DNA of 12,847 nucleotides from Candidatus Proendomicrobium guianensium (GCA_009785775.1 WQVR01000007.1:1-12847); one strand, 5' to 3'. Shown: positions 1-7,685, numbered from the stretch's first letter. Program-made: numbers and translations. The notes: generated by a model not told the origin, from the sequence alone.

Positions 1-348
1 ATGAAAGTTATTCCAGATTAAATGCACATTAGGTTTAATATAAGCCAGATTCTGACTAGGTGCATTAAGGCTTGTATAAAGCTTTACGCCGCCAGAATAA
101 GTAGCGGCATAAGTTATTATGAAAGGAAAATCTTTTGCGCTTAACGGCTCTCCGCCAAGTATACCTACTGATGGTAGTTGCTTGCCTTTGTAAAGCAAAG
201 CAATATGATCTAAATTGCGCTTAAAACTTTCAAAAGACATTTCGGACGACGAACCATTCACAGCGCCTTTTTCAAAAACCCTTTTGGTGCGCGGCATAAA
301 ACAATAACCGCAACCGTTGGGGCAGTGATAGGTTATTATAAAGTTCAT
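1..348 (-). CDS. Radical SAM enzyme, N-terminal part (cut by the window edge)
   Basis: The minus strand stays open for 116 codons from an ATG at 348 to the window edge. Its residues 9-16 read CPNGCGYC, the CxxxCxxC motif that binds the [4Fe-4S] cluster of radical SAM enzymes, placed right after the first beta strand (NFIITYH) as the family requires. Residues 65-68 are GGEP, the second signature, which contacts S-adenosylmethionine. The fold therefore starts at the extreme N terminus with no leader domain. The substrate cannot be told, because the C-terminal part lies outside the window. The ATG overlaps the stop of the upstream secreted-protein gene by one base (TAATG), so the two are probably translationally coupled. 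Family assignment is firm; subfamily is unknown. Confidence 0.85.
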   Translation of the reverse strand, partial: MNFIITYHCPNGCGYCFMPRTKRVFEKGAVNGSSSEMSFESFKRNLDHIALLYKGKQLPSVGILGGEPLSAKDFPFIITYAATYSGGVKLYTSLNAPSQNLAYIKPNVHLIWNNFH

Positions 349-863
349 TAATCTCTTACATTAATTTGTTCGTATATTTCTTGTCCTGTCTCGATATCAA
401 TACCGGTTAAAATGTAAAAATTTACCCTTGGTATTCCCGTTGCCCTATTGGTAGCGTCTACAAAAACCCTTTGGAGAAAAGCAGGACGGTCATTAATTGT
501 AATTTCTGCCTTAGGAATGCCGTTTACAAGGTAAATTTTCATAGGGCGCTCGCGCACGGCTGTTAATACAAAATCAAAGTGTCCTGCTTGATTTTGGCTT
601 ACCCTAAAACCATATGCCCTTCTTTGCAAGGCTGTAACGGGCGCTGTGCCTCCGCCGCGGGCGTGCAACACCCAATAGCTTATAACGGGGTCAGACGCGT
701 CTATTTCGCCGTTTGTAATATTAACATCATACTGAACAATATTTGCGTTTGTGTTGCGTTCTATTCTAAACAGGTTTACAGCAGTAGTTTCTGCAAAAGC
801 TATCGCGCTAAAAAACATACACGCGAGCACAACCAAAAAGCCGATACGCATTGTTTTGTTCAT
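348..863 (-). CDS. Secreted DUF4833-type protein
   Basis: This 171-residue protein starts with a clear Sec signal peptide: basic MNKTMR, a hydrophobic stretch at residues 7-20, and an AFA|E cleavage site near residue 24. The mature part is about 147 residues with no cysteine, so it is a soluble periplasmic or secreted protein rather than a lipoprotein. Segments such as LFRIERNTNANIV (31-43), PVISYWV (59-65) and LQRRAYGF (79-86) match what I remember of the DUF4833 family, whose function is not known. The start has an AAGGA-type ribosome site about 9 nt upstream. It lies 225 nt downstream of the ATPase-PurC gene and overlaps the radical SAM start by one base. The family call is from memory; secretion is seen in the sequence. 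Confidence 0.75.
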   Translation of the reverse strand: MNKTMRIGFLVVLACMFFSAIAFAETTAVNLFRIERNTNANIVQYDVNITNGEIDASDPVISYWVLHARGGGTAPVTALQRRAYGFRVSQNQAGHFDFVLTAVRERPMKIYLVNGIPKAEITINDRPAFLQRVFVDATNRATGIPRVNFYILTGIDIETGQEIYEQINVRD

Positions 864-1088
864 TTTTATTTATCCTTTTTTATAATTTTTAACTGTACTA
901 CTAAAAATTTAACAAGCACTAAAGCCGAAGTATTTTGGGTTTAGGCGACGCACGCGGCTGTGCAGTGTACACAAGTGAAGCAGCCGCAGCGCGACGAACA
1001 AGGAGCGCAAGTCTTGCGGCGGGCGCGAGATGGTGAGCGCCCTATCTTTTGCTAAGCGCAAGAAAGCATAAATCCAAAAGACACAGGT
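864..1088. other. Gap between the ATPase-PurC and DUF4833 genes
   Basis: No credible gene is present. The half nearest the ATPase-PurC stop is much richer in GC than the rest of the window and full of inverted repeats (see 933-1079). The half nearest the DUF4833 gene is AT-rich; read on the minus strand it holds a weak promoter-like pair, TTGTTA then TTAAAA 17 nt later, and the ribosome binding site. No hairpin followed by a U run is visible, so it is unclear whether transcription of the ATPase-PurC gene stops here. Confidence 0.5.
933..1079. repeat. GC-rich structured element with imperfect terminal inverted repeats
   Basis: The ends, TTTTGGGTTTAGGC at 933-946 and GCATAAATCCAAAA at 1066-1079, are inverted repeats matching at 12 of 14 positions. 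The interior is GC-rich and holds at least three further local inverted repeats: GCGGCTG (954-960) with CAGCCGC (981-987), CGCAA with TTGCG (1006-1018), and GGGCGC (1021-1026) with GCGCCC (1037-1042). Its composition differs sharply from the flanking DNA. This could be a small non-autonomous repeat or MITE-like unit, an RNA with local folds, or decayed sequence. No target-site duplication was found. Copy number elsewhere cannot be judged from this window. Confidence 0.4.
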
Positions 1089-1763
1089 TTACCCAAGAAC
1101 CATTTTAACAAGTTCCAGAGGCTTAACCAGCTTGCCTCCTTTATAAACGCGCATATTACCCGCAGATATTTCATCTATCAGTATAATTTTACCTTCACTA
1201 TGGCCGAATTCAAGCTTGATATCGTAAAGTTCGCAGTCAAATTTAGCAAGTTCCGCTTTTACCATTTCGGCTATTTTTTTGGTTTGGCTTATTATAAAAT
1301 CGTACTCATCGCCGGTTAAAATATTAAGCATAACCAGGGCGTCTTTAGTGATAAGCGGATCTTCCCGTTTGTCATCTTTTAATGTAATTTCAGCATAAGC
1401 ATTTAAATCTTGCCCTTCCTGAGCATATAACCCATAACGACGCATAAAGCTTCCTACGGCTTTAAAACGGCACACAGCCTCCAGACCCTTGCCAAAAGGC
1501 GTGGCTGGAAGAACTTCCATTGTATTGTGTTCAATATCGCTGTTTACATAGTGAGATTTTACGTCGCTTTTGTTAAGAAGTTCAAAGAAGTATGTGGTAA
1601 GGCGAAGCCCCGCATTGCCCATACCCTCAATTGTAAGCCCTACTTGATTGGCGCCCGGGTCAAAAACGCCGCCGACGCCCGTAACATCATCTTTAAACTG
1701 TAACTGATAATTGCCGTTTTCAAGCGCATAAACATTTTTTGTTTTGCCTTCGTAAACAAGGTT
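1089..1763 (-). other. PurC (SAICAR synthetase)-like C-terminal domain of the ATPase fusion
   Basis: Residues 902-1125 of the fusion align along their length with SAICAR synthetase, which joins aspartate to CAIR using ATP in purine synthesis. Against E. coli PurC as I remember it, YEGKTKNVY matches YRGKAKTVY, FKDDVTG matches the FRNDTSAG region, CRFKAVGS matches VRNRAAGS, RRYGLYAQEG matches KRLGIEEG, and KLEFG (1084-1088) is identical. DEIS (1098-1101) matches DEFS. Differences: the substrate-loop SPDGSRLWD is SAGNMRVYK, and the domain ends 28 residues after the DE pair, so the usual C-terminal DKDRFR helix is missing. I recall similar stand-alone PurC-like proteins in Clostridia. Whether this domain makes SAICAR or has another role is open. 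Confidence 0.88.
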
Positions 1764-4466
1764 GGCGCTTTTTTTCTGCCTTTCTATACTTGCCTGCTCA
1801 ATGCAGACGGCTATTTTATCAGCTGTTTTTTTATCTAAAGCGCGTTCAATAAGCTTATAAAGTTCGGCAAAGTATAAAGGAAAAGTCGCAAGCGCGGCTA
1901 TAATAAGCCAGTGCTGAAAACTTATATTAACAGTATTAAAAACACCCATAACAGGCGGTATTGTTGCGGTGGCAAACATTATAGCAAACGATAAGAGCAC
2001 TCCCCAAAACAAAGGCCTATTGGAAGTAAACCCTATTTTAAAAATAGACTGCTTATAACTTCTTACATTAAAAACATGCACGATAGACGCATACCCTAAC
2101 ACCAAAAACGCCATTGTCTGGCCTACCGCCAAACTTGGCATAACACCCATAGCATTAGGTACATGTACAAACTTGCCTATGTAAAAACCCGTAAGCACAA
2201 TAGCCGAACACACCGTCACCATTACGGCAAGCCGCCTGGAATGCCCGTCTGAAAAAACGCTGTTTCCGCTTGGCGTGGGGGGCCTGTCCATTGCATCTTC
2301 TTCGGCGCGCTCACGGCTTAAGGCAAAGCCTGGGATACCGTCTGCCACGGTATTAACAAACAAAAGCTGCAAGGCGGTTAAAGGAAGCCCCCAGCCCACG
2401 GAAAACGCAAAAAGCATTACCGTAATTTCGGTAAGGTTGCAGTTTAAAAGAAAGTATACCGCTTTCTTTATATTATCAAAGGCTTTTCTGCCCTCTTTTA
2501 TTGCGGCTACTATGGTAGAAAAGTTATCGTCTACCAAAACTATTTCAGCGGCGTTTTTGGCAACATCTGTGCCGGTAATCCCCATTGCAACGCCTACGTC
2601 TGCGGCTTTAAGGGCAGGCGCGTCATTAACGCCGTCACCCGTCATTGCCACAACTTCGTTATTGGCTTTCCATGCATTAACTATTCTTATTTTGTCTTCA
2701 GGGCTTACGCGGGCGTAAACGGCGTACTTTCTTATGTCTTCAATAAGTTCTTCATCTGATATATCGCTAAGCTCTTCACCTGTAATGGTTTTGTCGCAAT
2801 CTCCGAGTATGCCTATTTCTTTGGCTATTGCGGCAGCCGTAATGGCATGGTCGCCCGTTATCATTACGGTTTTTATTTTTGCGTTTTTAGCAATTTCTAC
2901 CGCATGAATACTTTCAGGGCGGGGCGGGTCTATCATACCCACAAGACCTACAAACTTCAGGTCTTTTTCAAGCTCTTCTTCGTCTAAGTCTTTGGGAAGC
3001 GTTTCGTAGTATTTTTCTGCAACGGCTATTACCCTTAGGGCTTGGCTGGCGAATTCGTCATGAACGCGCATTATTTCTTCCGTGCTTACTACAGTATCTT
3101 TAAGCCTGATTCTGTCTATAGCGCCTTTGGTTATAACAAGATATCCGCCCTCTTCAATATGATGTACTGTGGTCATTAACTTTCTTGCCGAATCAAACGG
3201 CAGTTCAAAAAACCTTGGCCATTTTTCAAAAAGTTCGTCTTTGGTTTCGCCTTTTTCATTAAGAAGGCGTATTATCGCGGTTTCGGTAGGGTCGCCAATG
3301 GCTTTTTCAATATCGTTTTCATCTTTCTCAACGGTGGCATTACTGCAAAGGCTCAACACAGTTAAAAGATGATTTTCTGCTTCGCCAAACTCCTCGTCTG
3401 CTTCTTTAGGCTCTTGCCCCGCATGCCAAACAGCTTTAATTGTCATTCTGTTTTGCGTAAGGGTTCCTGTTTTGTCCGAACATATAACAGAGGTATTTCC
3501 AAGCGTTTCTACCGCGCTTACGCGGCGCACAAGGGCATTTCTTTGCGCCATTTGCTGAATGCCGTAAACCAGAGTTAACGAAACTATAACCATTAAAATT
3601 TCAGGCACGGCTGCTACCGCAAGGGCTACCGCGACCATAAACATTTCCATAAGCCCGTAGCCGCGTTGCATGCCTAAAATAAAAAGCACAGTGGCAGAAA
3701 GCAAAGCTACTACCGTCATTACTCTGCCTATAAAATGTAGCCTTTTTTGAAGCGGACTTTGTGATTTTTTTGTTTTGTTTAGAAGTTCGGCAATTTTGCC
3801 CACTTCGGTATTCATACCGGTGGCAACAACAACAGCGGTTGCTTTACCGTTTGTTACAAGACATCCCGAAAAAAGCATATTAATTCTGTCGCCTATGGGA
3901 GTGTCTTCGGCGATTTTGACATCGGCGTCTTTTTCAGCCGAAACGCTTTCTCCCGTTAAAATTGCTTCGTCAACCTTAAGGCTTATGGCGGTTATTAAGC
4001 GGGCGTCTGCGGGAATTTTATCGCCCGCTTCAAGCATTAAAATATCTCCGGGGGCAAGGTATTTTGTTTCTATTTTTTCTTTGGCGCCGTTTCTTATAAC
4101 TACGGTAGTTTCAGCGGTAAGGTTCATTAAAGCTTCAAGAGCTTCTTCTGCGCTAAGTTCTTGGCGCACGCTTAAAAACGAATTTAGTATAACAATAGCC
4201 AAAATTGCTATCGCTTTAACATGACCTTCGCCGGTCATTATAGCCATAACGCCCGAAATTGCCACGGCAACCAAAAGAATTATTATTGTTAAATCAGAAA
4301 GAGAGCGCAAAACTTTTATAAGCACGCTTTCTTTTTTGGCGGCTTTAAGTTCGTTTAAGCCTATATCGTCGTGTATTTGCTTAACTTGGTTATTTGTTAG
4401 CCCTTTAGCGGGGTCTGTGTGGAGTTCTTTAAAAATATCTTCAAGACTTTCTAGCATCCACTTCAT
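1089..4466 (-). CDS. P-type cation ATPase fused to a PurC-like domain
   Basis: This 1125-residue membrane protein joins a whole type-II (calcium-ATPase-like) pump to a SAICAR-synthetase-like domain. The pump covers residues 1-875: actuator TGES at 171-174, phosphorylation motif DKTGT with Asp331, nucleotide-domain FDSARK (424-429) and KGA (447-449), DPPR at 513-516, TGDH at 537-540 and TGDGVNDAP at 609-617. Ten membrane helices can be placed near 58, 83, 247, 275, 669, 694, 746, 778, 817 and 853. Residues that bind calcium in SERCA have counterparts: Glu289 in M4, Asn677 and Glu680 in M5, Asn705 and Asp709 in M6. The usual M4 PEGLP is PEILM here. A polar linker (about 873-901) leads to the PurC-like domain (902-1125). 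The ATG has a GGGAG ribosome site 7 nt upstream. Calcium as the ion is inferred from these residues. The fusion is read directly from one unbroken frame. Confidence 0.93.
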   Translation of the reverse strand: MKWMLESLEDIFKELHTDPAKGLTNNQVKQIHDDIGLNELKAAKKESVLIKVLRSLSDLTIIILLVAVAISGVMAIMTGEGHVKAIAILAIVILNSFLSVRQELSAEEALEALMNLTAETTVVIRNGAKEKIETKYLAPGDILMLEAGDKIPADARLITAISLKVDEAILTGESVSAEKDADVKIAEDTPIGDRINMLFSGCLVTNGKATAVVVATGMNTEVGKIAELLNKTKKSQSPLQKRLHFIGRVMTVVALLSATVLFILGMQRGYGLMEMFMVAVALAVAAVPEILMVIVSLTLVYGIQQMAQRNALVRRVSAVETLGNTSVICSDKTGTLTQNRMTIKAVWHAGQEPKEADEEFGEAENHLLTVLSLCSNATVEKDENDIEKAIGDPTETAIIRLLNEKGETKDELFEKWPRFFELPFDSARKLMTTVHHIEEGGYLVITKGAIDRIRLKDTVVSTEEIMRVHDEFASQALRVIAVAEKYYETLPKDLDEEELEKDLKFVGLVGMIDPPRPESIHAVEIAKNAKIKTVMITGDHAITAAAIAKEIGILGDCDKTITGEELSDISDEELIEDIRKYAVYARVSPEDKIRIVNAWKANNEVVAMTGDGVNDAPALKAADVGVAMGITGTDVAKNAAEIVLVDDNFSTIVAAIKEGRKAFDNIKKAVYFLLNCNLTEITVMLFAFSVGWGLPLTALQLLFVNTVADGIPGFALSRERAEEDAMDRPPTPSGNSVFSDGHSRRLAVMVTVCSAIVLTGFYIGKFVHVPNAMGVMPSLAVGQTMAFLVLGYASIVHVFNVRSYKQSIFKIGFTSNRPLFWGVLLSFAIMFATATIPPVMGVFNTVNISFQHWLIIAALATFPLYFAELYKLIERALDKKTADKIAVCIEQASIERQKKSANLVYEGKTKNVYALENGNYQLQFKDDVTGVGGVFDPGANQVGLTIEGMGNAGLRLTTYFFELLNKSDVKSHYVNSDIEHNTMEVLPATPFGKGLEAVCRFKAVGSFMRRYGLYAQEGQDLNAYAEITLKDDKREDPLITKDALVMLNILTGDEYDFIISQTKKIAEMVKAELAKFDCELYDIKLEFGHSEGKIILIDEISAGNMRVYKGGKLVKPLELVKMVLG

Positions 4467-4528
4467 AATGCGTCTCCCATATAATAAAAATATACCGCTT
4501 GTTTTACGGGTTAAAGTAAAGACTTATA

Positions 4529-4572
4529 GAAAACTAACGGTATTATAAGTGTAGATTATTGCCGAAAACTAA
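4529..4572 (-). promoter_or_regulatory. Possible promoter of the ATPase-PurC gene with a 9-bp direct repeat
   Basis: In the 137-nt gap after the RND gene, the minus strand carries a perfect TATAAT (4542-4547) about 75 nt before the ATG. No good -35 box stands 16-18 nt before it. Instead, the minus-strand sequence TTAGTTTTC occurs twice, at 4564-4572 (where a -35 would be) and 4529-4537 (about the start point), 35 bp apart. An inverted pair CTTATA/TATAAG (4523-4528, 4544-4549) also surrounds the start point. This looks like a regulated promoter with factor sites; the reading is inferred from pattern only. Confidence 0.4.
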
Positions 4573-4603
4573 TCAATATCAATGCAAATAATGAAGCAGA
4601 AAG

Positions 4604-7600
4604 TTAGCGCTTTTTTAAGGACGGTAGCAGTTTAATTTTTTTATAAGCGGGCGCGGGCGCAAGCCACTTTTTAAAGTTAAGCCCGAAAGTTCTAAGTTTT
4701 TCCACAACTATAAATAGTGCCGGAGTAATAGCAAATGTCCAAAACATTGAGGCAAGCATCCCGCCGATAATTACCGCACCCATAGAAACTCTCATTCCGC
4801 TAGGACTCCACAACTGCGGGAGCATTCCCGCAACAATCGCAAGGGTTGTCATTATAACCGTTCTGCTTTGCGCCTCATAGCTTGACCATAAAGCTTTTGT
4901 AACTTCTTCCCCGCGGACTATACGGTCTACGGCAGGCTCTACAACCAAAATATTATTTGTTACGGCAATACCAACTAACATCACAAGCGCAAGGAGTGCC
5001 GCAATATTTAATGTAGCGCCCGTTAAAAACAACGCTACAAACACACCCGCAAACGAAAGTATTATAGACGTTGCAACCGTAAACGGATGCATATAAGAGT
5101 TCATAATGGCCGCAAGCAACATATAGGTTAAAATAGCGGCAAGTATAAAGGCTGCCATTATGTCTTGGGTCATTTCGTCTTGAGTTTCGGCCATTCCACC
5201 AAAAACCGCCGAGTAACCTTCCGTGAAATCTATTTTTCTAAGTTCCGCTTCTATGTCTTGACGCACACGCCCCATAGTTGATTTACCTATATTTATGCCT
5301 ATTTCGGTAACACGCATTTTATTGCGGCGGAAAATATCCGGCGTAGCGCGCACCGTTTCAAGGCGGCCTAAGCTTGAAAGCGAAACAAGCCCTTTAGGCG
5401 TAGAAACAAATAAAACATCAAGCATGGCTTGGGTTTTGTGCTCTTCGTCAAATTCAATTATTATGGGGAATTCATCTCCCCCTTCTCTAAATCTTAAGTC
5501 GTCATTTCCAAAGAGCGCCGTACGCAAGGCTACCGCCGCCTGACGGTTAGACACGCCCCAAAACTGCATGGCGGCAGTGTCGGGCACAAAGTTAAATTCG
5601 GTGCCTGGCTCTTGGGCTATAAGTATAGCGCTTTGCACTTCAGGAATATGGTTTAAAATATCTAGTATTTGTCTGGCATAAGCTTCGCGCCTTTCATCGC
5701 TGGAACCGTTTACTTCAATAACTAAATCATTTGCAGAGCCGGCTTGCGCCTCTCCGGCTGATATTTGAATTTCCACATCCGGAATATCGGCAAGCTTGGG
5801 CAACACCATGCGCACAATTTCTTCGTCAGACATTCTGCGGGTTTCATGAGGCACCAGCCCTAGCTTTATATTAATATTTTGTATTCCGCGTTCACCTATT
5901 TTTGTTGAAATATACTCTATTTTCGGAATCCCCTGTACGCGGCTTTCAATTTCAGCCGCTATAGCTTCAGATTGTTCAAAAGTTGTGCCCACCGGCGCGC
6001 GCGCGGCAATATTAATTTCATTTGTGTCAGTACGCGGGGCAAACTCATCTCCCACCCAGTTCATAAGCATAGCAGAACCAACCAGCAATGCCAAACCCAA
6101 TACTATCACGGGAAACGGATATTGCACCTGAAACCTGAAAAACTTAAAATACCACTGGCTTGTGCTTGGCCCCTTTTTTTTCTTTTTGGGCTTTGCGTGG
6201 GTTTTTTTCAGGATTTTGCCTATCATCATAGGCGTTAAGGTAAAAGAAAACACCAGCGATATCAACGTTAAATATACCACCATTAAGCCGAAGTACCTCA
6301 TAAATTGTCCGGCAATTCCGCCCATAAAAGCTATGGGCAAAAACACAACAACGTTAGTGCCTATCGCGGCAAAAACCGCAACAGCAGCCTGTTTTGTGCC
6401 TACAACAGCGGCTTTTTCAGGCGTATCGCCAAGGCGCATACGGCTAAGGGCAGATTCTATAAGTATAATAGCGCTTGTTATAAGCGTACCCAATGAAGTT
6501 GCCATACCAAGCAATGTCATAACGTTTACCGAGAACCCCGCCATATCCATAAAGAAAAAACCCGCAACAAGCGTTGCCGGAATTACCATAGCCGCTATAA
6601 CGGTTGTGCGCCAGTTGCTTGTAAAAATAAGCAGTATAATAATGGTAAAAAATATACCCACGGCTATACCGCGTAAAGTGTCCATAGTTTCATTGTATAT
6701 GGTAACGGACGCGTCTGTAATTATTTTCATTTCGGGAATATCGCCCGAATCCCTGAAGTAATTTTCAACAATTCTTTGAAAGCGCGGGAAATTTCTGTTT
6801 AAAGCGCGGGAAATTCTTATAGCATTACCGTCGGAAGTTCTTGTTACCGAAACTATAACCACATTCTCGCCGTTATAACGCGCTCCGGTTTCTATGTCGC
6901 GCACGCCGTCGGTTATTGTGGCTACTTCATAAAGGGCAAAATTACCGCCTTCAGCTGTTGAAATACGCAAATTGGAAATATCTTCCACACTTGCAAACTC
7001 ACCTGTAAAACGCACATTATTAGAACCGCGCCCGAATTCTATTCTTCCGCCTGGCATATCAAGGTTAGCGGCTGAAATTGCCGCAACAATATCCGATATG
7101 GCAGCGCCGCGTGCAGCGATAAGTTCAGGTTGAATTTCTATTCTTATGGCGCGCTCTTGCCCGCCAAATACCGATACTGAAGCCACACCCGAGATGGCCG
7201 TTATGTGCTGGCTTAAAACATTTCTTACAAACAGGTCTTTATCGCGTGGGTTATTGCCTATAAGCACAATATCTACAACAGGTTCTTGCATAGGGTCTAA
7301 AATTTCAACCACGGGGCTTCGCATACCGTCGGGAAAGTCAGCGGCAAGAGCGTCTATTTTACTTTTAACCTCGGCGGCTTTATCATTAACATTTAAACCA
7401 AAGTTAAACTCAGCCATTACAAAAGCGCCGTTTTCAAAAATACGCGAAGTAATATCTTTAAGTCCGGCAATTTCGCTTATAGCGTCTTCAGCGCGGCGGA
7501 CAATTAAATTTTCTATGTCAACCTGTGAAGCGCCCGGAAATGTAAAAGTTACCGTAACCAAAGGAAAATCCATGGGCGGGGTACGTTCTATATTAAGGTT

Positions 7601-7684
7601 GTTAAATGAAGTAATACCCAGCGCTACCCAAACCATCACAAACATTATAGTGGTAACGGGGCGTTTTACAAAAAAGTCTAACAT
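4604..7684 (-). CDS. RND-type efflux permease (AcrB-like) with an altered proton relay
   Basis: At 1026 residues this matches the HAE1/AcrB family in length and layout: MLDFFVKRPV opening, TM1 near 10-27, a periplasmic porter/docking half, TM2-TM6 (about 336-490), a lysine-rich cytoplasmic loop (493-506), TM7 near 525, a second periplasmic half, and TM8-TM12 (about 842-995). Such pumps work as inner-membrane trimers with an adaptor and TolC, exporting drugs or other compounds by proton flux. Here the key relay residues are changed: the AcrB Asp407-Asp408 pair in TM4 aligns with Thr403-Ser404 (GTLITSAIILIE), and Lys940 in TM10 aligns with Thr909 (GIAVTNNILVVE). Arg971 is kept as Arg941. The ATG lies 1 nt after the adaptor stop, with an AGAGG site. 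Substrate and energy source are unknown. Confidence 0.93.
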   Translation of the reverse strand: MLDFFVKRPVTTIMFVMVWVALGITSFNNLNIERTPPMDFPLVTVTFTFPGASQVDIENLIVRRAEDAISEIAGLKDITSRIFENGAFVMAEFNFGLNVNDKAAEVKSKIDALAADFPDGMRSPVVEILDPMQEPVVDIVLIGNNPRDKDLFVRNVLSQHITAISGVASVSVFGGQERAIRIEIQPELIAARGAAISDIVAAISAANLDMPGGRIEFGRGSNNVRFTGEFASVEDISNLRISTAEGGNFALYEVATITDGVRDIETGARYNGENVVIVSVTRTSDGNAIRISRALNRNFPRFQRIVENYFRDSGDIPEMKIITDASVTIYNETMDTLRGIAVGIFFTIIILLIFTSNWRTTVIAAMVIPATLVAGFFFMDMAGFSVNVMTLLGMATSLGTLITSAIILIESALSRMRLGDTPEKAAVVGTKQAAVAVFAAIGTNVVVFLPIAFMGGIAGQFMRYFGLMVVYLTLISLVFSFTLTPMMIGKILKKTHAKPKKKKKGPSTSQWYFKFFRFQVQYPFPVIVLGLALLVGSAMLMNWVGDEFAPRTDTNEINIAARAPVGTTFEQSEAIAAEIESRVQGIPKIEYISTKIGERGIQNINIKLGLVPHETRRMSDEEIVRMVLPKLADIPDVEIQISAGEAQAGSANDLVIEVNGSSDERREAYARQILDILNHIPEVQSAILIAQEPGTEFNFVPDTAAMQFWGVSNRQAAVALRTALFGNDDLRFREGGDEFPIIIEFDEEHKTQAMLDVLFVSTPKGLVSLSSLGRLETVRATPDIFRRNKMRVTEIGINIGKSTMGRVRQDIEAELRKIDFTEGYSAVFGGMAETQDEMTQDIMAAFILAAILTYMLLAAIMNSYMHPFTVATSIILSFAGVFVALFLTGATLNIAALLALVMLVGIAVTNNILVVEPAVDRIVRGEEVTKALWSSYEAQSRTVIMTTLAIVAGMLPQLWSPSGMRVSMGAVIIGGMLASMFWTFAITPALFIVVEKLRTFGLNFKKWLAPAPAYKKIKLLPSLKKR

Positions 7685-7685
7685 A

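Noticed and set aside
579..944. A 121-codon plus-strand frame over the DUF4833 gene and the gap
   Set aside because: Mostly antisense to a gene with a clear signal peptide and ribosome site; the translation looks like non-coding sequence.
1089..1763. A separate purC gene overlapping the ATPase end
   Set aside because: No in-frame ATG, GTG or TTG with a ribosome site precedes the domain; linker and domain are in one frame with the pump.
1764..1780. A programmed -1 frameshift site at the A7 run
   Set aside because: The zero-frame phase is CAG AAA AAA AGC, not the X XXY YYZ phase needed, and the unshifted frame already gives the full fusion.
3775..4224. A 149-codon plus-strand frame
   Set aside because: Antisense to the N-terminal half of the P-type ATPase, including the TGES motif; Ser/Ala/Thr-rich shadow.
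6162..6761. A 199-codon open frame on the plus strand
   Set aside because: It lies wholly antisense to the RND permease, gives a Ser/Ile/Thr/Lys-rich sequence without recognisable domain, and has no ribosome site; it is a shadow of the real gene.
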